From the NCBI RefSeq assembly GCF_028473605.1, contig NZ_CP097267.1, forward strand, positions 2,100,501-2,164,500: a stretch of DNA of 64,000 nucleotides. Direction: 5' to 3'. The number at the start of each line of letters is the position of its first letter. Position 1 is the first letter of the stretch. Of the stretch, positions 13,200 to 21,041 are shown in pieces. The notes beneath the pieces are model-generated. The model had not been told where the DNA came from and ran no database searches. It saw nothing but the letters and a program-made list of their open reading frames with translations. This DNA comes from Acidovorax sp. NCPPB 3576. GTDB lineage: Bacteria; Pseudomonadota; Gammaproteobacteria; Burkholderiales; Burkholderiaceae_C. A program made the position numbers and the translations under genes.

Positions 13200-14330
13200 T
13201 CAGCCGCGGTAGTAGCGCGGCGCCACGAACGGCATCGCGCACACCTGCATGGGCACCGGCTTGCCGCGCACGATGGCCTGCACGCGCGTGCCGATGGCGG
13301 CCAGGGCCGGGGGCACGTAGGCCATGGCGATGGGCTGGTTCACGCTCGGGCCGAGGAGGCCGCTGGTGACCTCGCCGAGGGCCTCGCCCTCCGTGCTTTG
13401 CAGCGGGGTGTGTTCCCGCACGGGCACGCGCTCCAGCGCCGTGAGGCCCACGCGCTTGCGCGCCAGGTTGGCCGGGTCGTCGATCTGGGCCAGCACCTTG
13501 GCCGCGCCGGGAAAGCCACCGGCCCGCGCGCCGCCCGTGCGGCGCACCTTCTGGATGGCCCAGTTCAGGCCGGCCTCGGGGGGCGTGGTGGTGGTGTCGA
13601 TGTCGTTGCCGTACAGGCACAGGCCCGCTTCCAGGCGCAGCGAGTTGCGGGCACCCAGGCCGATCGGCTTCACCTCGGGCTGCGCGAGCAGGGCGCGGGC
13701 CAGCGTCTCGGCCTGCGATGCGGGCACCGAAATCTCGAACCCGTCCTCGCCCGTGTATCCGCTGCGGGTGACGAAGGCATTGCAGCCCGCGATGTCGTAG
13801 CGTCCGCCGGTCATGAAGACGAGCTGCTCGATGCCGGGCGCCAGCCGCGACAGCGCGGTGACGGCCTGCGGGCCCTGCAGCGCCAGCAGGGCGTGGTCGG
13901 GCATGGGAACGACCTCGCAGTGCTGGCCGATGCGGGCCTTTATGTGCGCGATGTCGCCGGCCTTGCATGCGCCGTTCACGATCACGAAGATGTCGCCCTC
14001 GCCCTGCTTGATGAACATCAGGTCGTCGATGATGCCGCCATCGTCGTTCAGCAGCAGGCCGTAGCGCTGCTTGCCCACGGGCAGGTCGATCACGTCCACC
14101 GGAATGAGGGATTCGAAGGTGGCCGCAGCCTCGCTGCCCACCAGTCGCAACTGGCCCATGTGCGACACGTCGAACAGGCCGGCGGCCTGGCGCGTATGCA
14201 GGTGTTCCGCCATCAGGCCGGCGGGGTATTGCACGGGCATGGAATACCCGGCGAACGGCACCATGCGGGCCCCGAGTTCGAGGTGCAGGGCGTTGAGCGG
14301 GGTGGCGAGCAGGGGGGCGTCGGCGGACAT
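13200..14330 (-). CDS. gcvT: Aminomethyltransferase, T protein of the glycine cleavage system
   Basis: A 376-residue folate enzyme that transfers the methylene unit from GcvH to tetrahydrofolate and releases ammonia. Family motifs include GAFAGYSMPVQY-like residues near the N-terminus, FDVSHMGQ, and LNDDGGIIDDL, which holds the catalytic aspartate. The ATG at 14330 is chosen because GGAG precedes it and because upstream in-frame codons lie in the riboswitch region. It is the first gene of the operon. Confidence 0.96.
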   Translation of the reverse strand: MSADAPLLATPLNALHLELGARMVPFAGYSMPVQYPAGLMAEHLHTRQAAGLFDVSHMGQLRLVGSEAAATFESLIPVDVIDLPVGKQRYGLLLNDDGGIIDDLMFIKQGEGDIFVIVNGACKAGDIAHIKARIGQHCEVVPMPDHALLALQGPQAVTALSRLAPGIEQLVFMTGGRYDIAGCNAFVTRSGYTGEDGFEISVPASQAETLARALLAQPEVKPIGLGARNSLRLEAGLCLYGNDIDTTTTPPEAGLNWAIQKVRRTGGARAGGFPGAAKVLAQIDDPANLARKRVGLTALERVPVREHTPLQSTEGEALGEVTSGLLGPSVNQPIAMAYVPPALAAIGTRVQAIVRGKPVPMQVCAMPFVAPRYYRG

Positions 14331-14387
14331 GGCAATCTCCAGCAAGGGCAAATGGGAACGCGGCCCCATGGCCACGCCTTTGCCCCG

Positions 14388-14603
14388 CTGTCCGCTTTAC
14401 CTGAGAGATTCACCCGCACGCCAAAGCGGCGCGGGGCTTGCTCCTTCGGTGGGCCCGCGCATGCGGCGGACCTCTCTCCAGCAAGGGGAACGCACACATC
14501 CCTGCGGGCGTTTTGCCAGTCCTTTTGCCTGAGCGTTCGGGGTCACCCTGCGCCTTCGGCGGCGCCGGCAATCCCGGTAACGGGGCGGCGCTCTCTCCTG
14601 ACC
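14388..14603 (-). promoter_or_regulatory. Tandem glycine riboswitch controlling gcvTHP
   Basis: Read on the minus strand, aptamer I runs from GGAGAGAGCGCC to GAACGCTCAGGCAAAAGGAC, and aptamer II from TGGAGAGAGGTCC to GAATCTCTCAGG...AAAGCGGACAGC. These are the two conserved glycine-aptamer cores, with a short linker between. A -10 element TAGAAT at 14615-14610 would start the RNA near the 5' end of aptamer I. Between aptamer II and the gcvT start, GGGCAAA and TTTGCCC can pair and may form the expression platform. Glycine binding should turn the operon on. Confidence 0.95.
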
Positions 14604-14688
14604 GGGCGGATTCTAACTGCAGCGCCCGGACGCAACCGGCAACCCGACCGCTGGGTGCGCGGGGACTTGTCCGTGTCTTGAGCCAAGC

Positions 14689-14716
14689 GCCCTGGCGAAC
14701 GGTAATCCGCCAGGGC
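14689..14716. terminator. Hairpin between the gcv riboswitch and the Lrp-type gene
   Basis: GCCCTGGCG (14689-14697) and CGCCAGGGC (14708-14716) form a perfect 9-bp stem with a 10-base loop. There is no clear T-run; the role is unknown. Confidence 0.35.
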
Positions 14717-14818
14717 CTTGCCAGTTTCGTGCGCCCCGGTAAGGGTGCCTTGATGGATCCAGTGTGCATCGCGGGCCTTGGATGGATTTTCTGAATTTCT
14801 TCTTTAAATGCTGATTTG

Positions 14819-14833
14819 CAGAAAAATCTTCTG
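14819..14833 (+). promoter_or_regulatory. Possible Lrp-type operator before the Lrp/AsnC gene
   Basis: CAGAA-AAATC-TTCTG is a perfect 15-bp dyad in an AT-rich stretch about 30 bases before the start codon. Lrp/AsnC regulators usually bind such sites to control their own gene. The assignment is by position and symmetry only. Confidence 0.45.
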
Positions 14834-14864
14834 AAATATGGCAATTTCAAGAACAATGCGATGC

Positions 14865-15323
14865 ATGGACCGCCTTGACAGAAAAATTCTCTCCGTCCTG
14901 CAATCGGACGCCCGCGCCAGCCTGCAGGAGATCGGCAACGCCGTGGGCTTGAGCCCTTCGCCCTGCTGGGGCCGCATCAAGAAGATGGAGGAGGCGGGCG
15001 TGATCGAGGGCTACACCGTGCGCATCAATCCCAAGGCGCTCGATCTGAACGACACGGTCCTGGTCCAGGTCACGCTCGACAGCCATTCGGACAACACGCT
15101 GGAGAAGTTCGGCGAAACGCTGGCCAGCATCCCCGAGGTCATCGAGGCGCACCTGGTGTCGGGCGACTACGACTACCTGCTGCGCGTGGTGGTCAAGGAC
15201 ACGCGCGATTACGAGCGGCTGCTGCGCGAGAAGCTCTACAAGATCAAGGGCATTCGCCACAGCCGGTCGAGCTTCGTGCTGCGCACGCTCAAGCGGGCCG
15301 ATCTGCCATTGTTCGCGCAGTGA
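14865..15323 (+). CDS. Lrp/AsnC-family transcriptional regulator
   Basis: A 152-residue protein with an N-terminal HTH (LDRKILSVLQSDARASLQEIG, then SPSPCWGRIKKMEEAGVIEGYT) and a C-terminal RAM ligand-binding domain (VSGDYDYLLRVVVKDTRDYERLL). It would sense an amino acid. Starts at 14838 and 14856 are possible, but MDRLDRKIL is the conserved family start. It is divergent from the gcv operon; in enterobacteria Lrp and glycine cleavage are linked, but direct control here is not shown. Confidence 0.9.
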   Translation: MDRLDRKILSVLQSDARASLQEIGNAVGLSPSPCWGRIKKMEEAGVIEGYTVRINPKALDLNDTVLVQVTLDSHSDNTLEKFGETLASIPEVIEAHLVSGDYDYLLRVVVKDTRDYERLLREKLYKIKGIRHSRSSFVLRTLKRADLPLFAQ

Positions 15324-15389
15324 AGGTGAAGGGGCCGCGAGGGCCTGCAGCGCCCCTTGGCAAGTGGATCGGGCTGAAAAGTGCAGATC

Positions 15390-15433
15390 GCCCTAGTGTT
15401 TATTGCCTTTATTGCTATTAATTAAGGAGCAAT
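15390..15433 (+). repeat. Degenerate hairpin-repeat relic
   Basis: GCCCTAGTG-TTT-ATTGC matches the tail of the 47-nt repeat and is followed by ATTGCT...AGCAAT, a 6-bp hairpin. The order (tail, then hairpin) is reversed relative to full copies, so it may be a rearranged or truncated copy. It lies between convergent genes. Confidence 0.45.
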
Positions 15434-15460
15434 CGGGTGCGGCGCTGGCGCCGTGCCGCG

Positions 15461-16063
15461 TCAGGCCGCGATGCGCACGGCACCGTCCTCGTCCTGCGGC
15501 ACCCAGACGATGCGGTCCATGTCCACGCCCATGGCGCGTGCCTGGGCCAGCAGGCGGGGCCGCACGCCGCGGGGCAGGGTGGGGGTGCGCGACAGGATCC
15601 ACAGGTAGTCGAGGCTGGCGCCAACGACCATGGCCCAGCGGTAATCCTCGTCCAGCGCCACCACGTGGTAGCCACCGTAGAACGGGCCGAAGAACGACAC
15701 CTTGAGCGATGCCTTGTCGGGCCGGCCGATGAACACCGCGCGGCCCCGGGCTTCGCGCCAGCGCTTGCGGGCGGCGTCGAAGCCACGGTTGACCACCTGA
15801 ACCGAGCCGTCGGGGCCACGGCTGTAATGGGCGCTGGTCTGGACGAGGCCTTTTTCGAAACGGTGGTCGATTCGGGCCAGTTCGTACCAGTGGCCGGCAT
15901 AGCGGTCCACGTTGAAATCCTCCACCACTACCACGCCTCGCGGAGCCCGCACGGATGCGCTGGCCGAGAAGGCCAGCGCTGCTCCCACGGCGGCCACGCC
16001 CACGGCCAGGGGCCAGAGCGGACGACGGTGGGTGCGATGGCGTGGGGCGGGGGAACGGGCCAT
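15461..16063 (-). CDS. Lipocalin family protein (Blc-like), predicted non-lipidated
   Basis: A 200-residue protein with the lipocalin GxW box in DRYAGHWYELARIDHRFEKG and the Blc-type core GFYGGYHVVALDEDYRWAMV-like strands, ending in the usual ILSRTPTLP region. The N-terminus is a basic stretch followed by a hydrophobic segment (WPLAVGVAAVGAALAFSASASV). Unlike E. coli Blc there is no cysteine in it, so it is either a soluble periplasmic protein or stays anchored by an uncleaved helix. The start at 16063 has AGGAGA before it. Lipocalins of this type bind lipids or hydrophobic ligands. Confidence 0.85.
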   Translation of the reverse strand: MARSPAPRHRTHRRPLWPLAVGVAAVGAALAFSASASVRAPRGVVVVEDFNVDRYAGHWYELARIDHRFEKGLVQTSAHYSRGPDGSVQVVNRGFDAARKRWREARGRAVFIGRPDKASLKVSFFGPFYGGYHVVALDEDYRWAMVVGASLDYLWILSRTPTLPRGVRPRLLAQARAMGVDMDRIVWVPQDEDGAVRIAA

Positions 16064-16300
16064 GGGGTCTCCTGCTTCGATGGCGTTGGGGTTGTCAGGC
16101 GCCGCGCTGCGTTGCGCGGCAAGGCGTAATAGTCTCCCTTGCCACGGTGGAGGGGCCCTGTAGGCGCGTTCCTGCAATAGCCGTCGGAATGGTCACGAAA
16201 TGCGCCTTGACCTTCCCGGCCCATGCCGTCTCGGCGGCCCATTCAGCGGCTTGATTTATTGCCCGGCGCCCCTCCACATCCCGATGGCCTTCCCATGCAA

Positions 16301-16323
16301 AAGGGCCTGCGTCGCAGGCCCTT
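16301..16323 (-). terminator. Intrinsic terminator of the ETF-QO gene
   Basis: AAGGGCCTGCG (16301-16311) and CGCAGGCCCTT (16313-16323) form an 11-bp stem that ends in CTTTTGC on the minus strand, 33 bases past the stop codon. The rest of the gap between 16064 and 16356 shows no other gene or clear signal. Confidence 0.75.
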
Positions 16324-16356
16324 GGCTTCGCCCCCGCACGAGGGACGAGGAAAGCA

Positions 16357-18063
16357 TCACATGCCCGAGTAGTTCGGGCCGCCGCCCCCTTCGGGCGTCA
16401 CCCACACGATGTTCTGCGTCGGGTCCTTGATGTCACAGGTCTTGCAGTGCACGCAGTTCTGCGCGTTGATCTGCAGCCGCTGGGCATCGCCCCCCTTGGC
16501 CTCGTCGGGCACGAACTCGTACACGGCGGCCGGGCAGTAGCGCGCCTCGGGGCCGGCGTACTTGGCGAGGTTGATGTTGACCGGCACGCTCGGGTCCTTG
16601 AGCGTCAGGTGCGCCGGCTGGTTCTCGGCATGGTTGGTGTTGCTGATGAACACGCTGGACAGCCGGTCGAAGGTGAGCTTGCCGTCGGGCTTGGGGTACA
16701 CGATGGGCTTGCACTCGGCCGCGGGCTTCAGGTAGGCGTGGTCGGGCTTGTCGCGGTGCAGCGTCCAGGGAATGTTGCCCTTGAGCACGAACTGCTCGAT
16801 GCCGTTCATCAGCGTGGCGGTGGCCAGGCCCTTCTTGAACCAGGTCTTGAAGTTGCGCGCCTTGTTCAGCTCGGTGTAGAGCCAGCTCTTTTCGAACGCC
16901 TCGGGGTAGGCCGTGAGTTCGTCGTGCTGGCGCCCTGCGTGCACCGCGTCGTAGGCGGCCTCGGCGGCCAGCATGCCGGTCTTGATGGCGGCGTGGCTGC
17001 CCTTGATGCGGCTCACGTTGAGGTAGCCCGCCTCGCAGCCCACCAGCGCGCCGCCGGGGAACACCGTCTTGGGCAGCGACAGCAGGCCGCCGGCCGTGAT
17101 GGCGCGTGCGCCGTAGCCGATGCGCTTGGCCGGCTTGATGCCCTTGGCCTCGTCGCCTTCGAGGTAGTAGCGGATGTTGGGGTGGGTCTTCCAGCGCTGG
17201 AATTCCTCGAACGGGCTGAGGTAGGGGTTGGAGTAGTCCAGCCCGGTGATGAAGCCCAGGGTGACCTTGTTGTCCTCGGCGTGGTACAGGAACGCGCCGC
17301 CGTAGGTGTCGCTGTCCATGGGCCAGCCGGCCGTGTGCATGACGAAGCCGGGCTGGTGGCGCTGGGGGTCGATTTCCCAGAGTTCCTTCACGCCGATGCC
17401 GTAGGTTTGCGGATCGCGTCCCTGGTCCAGCTTGAAGCGGCTGATGAGCTGGCGGCCCAGGTGGCCGCGCGCGCCTTCGGCAAAGATCGTGTACTTGGCG
17501 TGCAGCTCCATGCCCAGCTGGAAGTCGGCCGTGGGCTCGCCTTCCTTGCTCACGCCCAGGTTGCCGGTCGCCACGCCCTTGACCGAGCCGTCTTCGTTGT
17601 AGAGCACCTCGGCGGCGGGAAAGCCGGGGAAGATCTCCACGCCCAGGTTTTCGGCCTGGGTGCTGAGCCAGCGCACCACGTTGCCCAGGCTCACGATGTA
17701 GTTGCCGTGGTTTTGAAAGCACTGCGGCAGCAGGAAGTTGGGGGTGCGCCAGGACGACTTCTCGCCCAGGAAGATCATGGCGTCGTCGGTGACCGGCTGG
17801 TTGAGCGGCGCGCCCAGTTCCTTCCAGTTGGGGATCAGCTCGGTCAGGGCCTTGGGGTCCATGATGGCGCCCGACAGGATGTGCGCGCCGGTTTCCGAGC
17901 CCTTTTCCAGCACCACCACCGAAATGTCCTGGCCTTTTTCGGTGGCCAACTGCTTGAGGCGGATGGCCGTGGCCAGGCCGCCGGGGCCGCCGCCCACGAC
18001 CACCACGTCGTACTCCATGGCTTCGCGGGGGCCGTGTTGGGCGAGGATTTCTTCGTGGGTCAT
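16357..18063 (-). CDS. etfD: Electron transfer flavoprotein-ubiquinone oxidoreductase
   Basis: A 568-residue inner-membrane-associated enzyme that passes electrons from ETF to ubiquinone during fatty acid and amino acid oxidation. The FAD site is DVVVVGGGPGGLATAIRL near residue 19. The C-terminal ferredoxin-like part holds the [4Fe-4S] cysteines in QNCVHCKTCDIKDP, plus an earlier Cys in YCPAAVYEF. The ATG at 18063 matches the family length. It is divergent from an SDR gene over a promoter region with a perfect palindrome that overlaps its -35 box, so it is probably under repressor control. Confidence 0.95.
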   Translation of the reverse strand: MTHEEILAQHGPREAMEYDVVVVGGGPGGLATAIRLKQLATEKGQDISVVVLEKGSETGAHILSGAIMDPKALTELIPNWKELGAPLNQPVTDDAMIFLGEKSSWRTPNFLLPQCFQNHGNYIVSLGNVVRWLSTQAENLGVEIFPGFPAAEVLYNEDGSVKGVATGNLGVSKEGEPTADFQLGMELHAKYTIFAEGARGHLGRQLISRFKLDQGRDPQTYGIGVKELWEIDPQRHQPGFVMHTAGWPMDSDTYGGAFLYHAEDNKVTLGFITGLDYSNPYLSPFEEFQRWKTHPNIRYYLEGDEAKGIKPAKRIGYGARAITAGGLLSLPKTVFPGGALVGCEAGYLNVSRIKGSHAAIKTGMLAAEAAYDAVHAGRQHDELTAYPEAFEKSWLYTELNKARNFKTWFKKGLATATLMNGIEQFVLKGNIPWTLHRDKPDHAYLKPAAECKPIVYPKPDGKLTFDRLSSVFISNTNHAENQPAHLTLKDPSVPVNINLAKYAGPEARYCPAAVYEFVPDEAKGGDAQRLQINAQNCVHCKTCDIKDPTQNIVWVTPEGGGGPNYSGM

Positions 18064-18161
18064 GGGTGTCTCGTGTGGTTTGATAATGGGTGATCCGGCG
18101 CGGGCATCCGGCCAGCCGCGCAGTCCGCCGGCCGGAGAGATTGTATTCACGGAAAACCGAC

Positions 18162-18181
18162 AATCGAACGATCGTTCTATT
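18162..18181. promoter_or_regulatory. Palindromic operator between etf-QO and an SDR gene
   Basis: The core GAACGATCGTTC (18166-18177) is a perfect 12-bp palindrome; flanks extend it to 20 bp with one mismatched pair. On the minus strand a promoter TTCGAT-17-TACAAT places the -35 inside the palindrome, so a bound repressor would block etf-QO. The form suggests a TetR-family site; TetR regulators of fatty acid degradation are known in Burkholderiales, but I cannot confirm the match. Confidence 0.6.
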
Positions 18182-18202
18182 TTCTGACAAGAGAGAGATC
18201 CC

Positions 18203-18985
18203 ATGGCTTACAGCATCGATTTGGAAGGGCGCGTCGCCTTTGTGACCGGGGCGTCGAGCGGGCTCGGCGCCCAGTTCGCGCGCACGCTGGCCGCTGCCGG
18301 GGCGGGGGTGGTGCTGGCCAGCCGGCGCGTGGAAAAGCTCAAGGAGCTGCGCGCGCGCATCGAAGGCGAGGGCGGCGACGCCCACGTGATCGAGCTGGAC
18401 GTGACCGACCACGACTCCATCAAGGCGGCCGTGGCCCACGCCGAGACGGAGATGGGCTCCATCGACATCCTGGTCAACAACTCGGGCGTCTCCACCACGC
18501 AGCGCCTGCAGGACGTGGAGCCCGAGGATTTCGACTTCATCTTCGACACCAACGTGAAGGGCGCCTTCTTCGTGGCGCAAGAAGTGGGCAAGCGCATGCT
18601 GGCTCGCTCGCGCGGGGCGGCGCCGGGCAGCTTCACCGGCGGGCGCATCATCAACATCGCCTCGATGGCCGGGCTCAAGGTGCTGCCGCAGATCGGCGCC
18701 TACTGCATGAGCAAGGCGGCCGTGGTGCACATGACGCGGGCCATGGCGCTCGAATGGGGCCGCTTCGGCATCACCGTCAATGCCCTGTGCCCCGGCTACA
18801 TCGACACCGAGATCAACCACCACCACTGGCAGACCGAGCAGGGCCGCAAGCTCCTGGACATGCTGCCGCGAAAGCGCGTGGGACAGCCCAAAGACCTGGA
18901 CGCGCTCATCGTCATGTTGGCCAGCGACCAGAGCCATTTCGTGAACGGCGCCGTGATCGCCGCCGACGACGGCTTCGCCCTCTGA
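18203..18985 (+). CDS. SDR-family oxidoreductase (FabG-like)
   Basis: A 260-residue classical SDR: TGASSGLGAQFA for cofactor binding, NNSG in place of NNAG, a serine in NIASMAG, YCMSKAA for Y-x-x-x-K, and NALCPGYIDTEIN near the C-terminus. Sequence and position opposite ETF-QO suggest a role in acyl chain oxidation, for example a 3-hydroxyacyl-CoA dehydrogenase; this is inferred from context. The next gene starts 10 bases past its stop, so the two are likely cotranscribed. Confidence 0.85.
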   Translation: MAYSIDLEGRVAFVTGASSGLGAQFARTLAAAGAGVVLASRRVEKLKELRARIEGEGGDAHVIELDVTDHDSIKAAVAHAETEMGSIDILVNNSGVSTTQRLQDVEPEDFDFIFDTNVKGAFFVAQEVGKRMLARSRGAAPGSFTGGRIINIASMAGLKVLPQIGAYCMSKAAVVHMTRAMALEWGRFGITVNALCPGYIDTEINHHHWQTEQGRKLLDMLPRKRVGQPKDLDALIVMLASDQSHFVNGAVIAADDGFAL

Positions 18986-18995
18986 TTCCTGGCCG

Positions 18996-19910
18996 ATGCT
19001 GACCGGAATCCTGGCGGGGCTCGCTGCGGGCGCACTCTGGGGTCTGGTGTTCGTCGCGCCGCGCATGGCGGCGGGGTTCGCTTCGGTGGATCTCACCGCC
19101 GGCCGCTTCGTCGCGTACGGCGCGATGGCCGTGGGCATGATGCTGTGGAGCTTGCGCCCCGGCAAGCGCCCGCCCGTGCGCTGGCCCACGGTCCGCCAGG
19201 GCGGGGCGGCGCTGGGCCTGAGCGTGCTGGGTTTCACCGGCTACTACCTGCTGCTGGTGCTGGCGATCCGCGATGCGGGAGTGGAGGTGCCGGCGCTCAT
19301 CATCGGCACCATTCCCGTGTGGGTGATGCTGCTGGGCAAGCCCAAGGGCCTGCGGTGGGCGGCGCTGGTGCCTGGCCTGGCGCTCACCTTGGCGGGCCTG
19401 GCGCTGATGGCGTTCGCGCCGCATGGCGAGGGCGGTGCGGCGGCCATTGGCGGTGGCGTGTACTGGCGCGGCATCGGCATCACCCTCGTGGCCCTGGTCT
19501 TCTGGACGGCGTTCGCCATTCTCAATTCGGCCTGGGTGCAGCGCCATCCCGAGGTGGGCGCGACACAGTGGGCCAACTGGCTGGGCGTGGCCACGGGCCT
19601 GGGCGGATTGCTGCTGTGGGTCGCGAATGGCACCCCCGTAGCGGAACTGGCCGCGCACCCGGGGTTTGGCGCCTTCGTGCTGGTGTGCCTGGCGATCGGC
19701 GTCGGCGCGAGCTGGCTGGCCACCATTCTCTGGAACGTCGCCAGCCAGCGCCTGTCCGCCAGCCTGTGCGGCCAGTTGATCGTGAGCGAAACCCTGTTCG
19801 CGCTGTTCTATTCCTTCGCCTGGGTCGGCCACTGGCCCGCGCCCGTGCAATGGGCCGCCTGTGTGATGTTCACCCTGGGCATTCTGGCCACCATTCAAGC
19901 CCACCGCTGA
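18996..19910 (+). CDS. DMT-superfamily (EamA) transporter
   Basis: A 304-residue inner-membrane protein with about 10 hydrophobic helices in two EamA halves (GLAAGALWGLVFVAPR at the start, LVALVFWTAFAILNSAW opening the second half). EamA carriers usually export amino acids or other metabolites. It follows the SDR gene with a 10-base gap. The substrate is unknown. Confidence 0.82.
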   Translation: MLTGILAGLAAGALWGLVFVAPRMAAGFASVDLTAGRFVAYGAMAVGMMLWSLRPGKRPPVRWPTVRQGGAALGLSVLGFTGYYLLLVLAIRDAGVEVPALIIGTIPVWVMLLGKPKGLRWAALVPGLALTLAGLALMAFAPHGEGGAAAIGGGVYWRGIGITLVALVFWTAFAILNSAWVQRHPEVGATQWANWLGVATGLGGLLLWVANGTPVAELAAHPGFGAFVLVCLAIGVGASWLATILWNVASQRLSASLCGQLIVSETLFALFYSFAWVGHWPAPVQWAACVMFTLGILATIQAHR

Positions 19911-19930
19911 GCGCCAGCCCGGCGCCGTCA

Positions 19931-19979
19931 CCCGCCACCCCTGGCGGGGCAGGTTATGCGCCTTGTTTATATGGCGCAT
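19931..19979. terminator. Two successive hairpins after the DMT transporter
   Basis: CCCGCCA-CCCC-TGGCGGG (19931-19948) is followed by ATGCGCC (19956-19962) and GGCGCAT (19973-19979) around a 10-base AT-rich loop. They probably end the SDR-DMT transcript. The second could instead be a binding site before luxR. Confidence 0.45.
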
Positions 19980-20029
19980 CCCAATCGGCATGGAGAAGGT
20001 GCACCATCCCAAAAAATTGCTGGGTAGAC

Positions 20030-20050
20030 TGATTAATAAATAGTTAATCA
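20030..20050. promoter_or_regulatory. AT-rich inverted repeat before the LuxR-type gene
   Basis: TGATTAA (20030-20036) and TTAATCA (20044-20050) are perfect arms around TAAATAG, 14 bases before the start codon. The site could control the regulator gene itself. It does not look like a canonical lux box. Confidence 0.4.
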
Positions 20051-20064
20051 ATAAGGGAGCGGCA

Positions 20065-20784
20065 ATGGCATTGCAGTCGTGGCGGCAGGAGATTTCAGAA
20101 TGCTTCTCCAATGAAACGTGCAAGAAGAGAATCTTCAAGAAAATAAAGTCCGCAGCAGCGGATTTGGGATTCGAGCGATGCGCCTACACCCTCTACATTC
20201 CCGTGCCCATCTCTCGGCCGCAGGTGTATCAGGTGGATGATTTCCCAGAGGAATGGCAAAAACGTTATTCCCTTGCCGACTACCACCATATCGACCCCAG
20301 CGTGGCCCATTGCCGTAAATCCGAGCGGCCGGTGGTCTGGAACGACGAGCTTTTCGCGTCGGCGCCCGAGTTGTGGCGCGAAGCGCAGTCCCATGGCCTG
20401 AAGGTCGGCTGGTCGCAGGCCAACCAGAACACGGGCAGCCTGCGCGGCGTTTTGACCCTGGTGCGCTCGTCCGTCCCTCTGGCCGAGGCCGAACTCAAGG
20501 TGAGCGAGCCCCTCATGTCGTTCCTGGCAAGCGCGTCGTACGAAGCCATGGGCCGCGCGATGAAGGCGCTGCACGGCACGCACCAAAAGGCTTTCCTGAC
20601 CTCCCGCGAGCTGGAAACCCTCAAATGGACGGCCGATGGAAAAACCATGGGAGATATTGCGCAGATTCTGGACGTGTCCGAAAACACGGTGCGTTTTCAC
20701 CTGAAGAACGCCACAGCCAAATTGCAATCACCGAACAAGACGGCGGCGGCAGTCAAGGCGGCCCTGCTGGGTTGGCTGGACTGA
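20065..20784 (+). CDS. LuxR-family quorum-sensing receptor, no LuxI in window (solo candidate)
   Basis: A 239-residue protein with an N-terminal autoinducer-binding domain and a C-terminal LuxR HTH. The acyl-homoserine lactone pocket residues of TraR are all present: W64 and Y68 (EWQKRY), D77 (HHIDPS) and W92 (PVVW). The HTH holds E182, G192 and SENTVRFHL at about 204-212. It therefore looks able to bind an AHL, yet there is no luxI homologue in the window; the neighbours are a DMT transporter and a periplasmic catalase. Codon use is less GC-biased at the 5' end. GGGAG precedes the ATG. Confidence 0.9.
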   Translation: MALQSWRQEISECFSNETCKKRIFKKIKSAAADLGFERCAYTLYIPVPISRPQVYQVDDFPEEWQKRYSLADYHHIDPSVAHCRKSERPVVWNDELFASAPELWREAQSHGLKVGWSQANQNTGSLRGVLTLVRSSVPLAEAELKVSEPLMSFLASASYEAMGRAMKALHGTHQKAFLTSRELETLKWTADGKTMGDIAQILDVSENTVRFHLKNATAKLQSPNKTAAAVKAALLGWLD

Positions 20785-20866
20785 GCGCCATGGAAGCAAA
20801 AGACCTTCAGAACCGCTTTGAAAATGTAATAAAAAGCCACCAGCGGAGTGCGAGGCTTTCAATTTT

Positions 20867-20883
20867 GCTATTTTTTTAATAGC
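20867..20883 (+). repeat. Hairpin core of the 47-nt repeat
   Basis: GCTATTTTTTTAATAGC has the 17-nt length and arms of the repeat hairpin and is followed by GCCC, but the rest of the tail is missing. It lies in the 257-bp gap between luxR and the catalase gene and could act as a terminator for luxR. Nothing else clear is seen in that gap. Confidence 0.55.
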
Positions 20884-21041
20884 GCCCATCCATGCGTTCC
20901 CGTGCATTGGAGGGATGGCATCCAAAGGGTTGTGATGCACCCATCGGCAATATTCATCGGGGCCATAGCCAAATCCCCCTTGTGAGCGACATTCCGCCAC
21001 GTGGATCATTCGCTTCCCTTAACGACTGGAGCGGAGTTTCC

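Noticed and set aside
16433..19237. A 934-codon open frame on the minus strand
   Set aside because: It spans two real genes on opposite strands (ETF-QO in another frame and the SDR), so it is a shadow.
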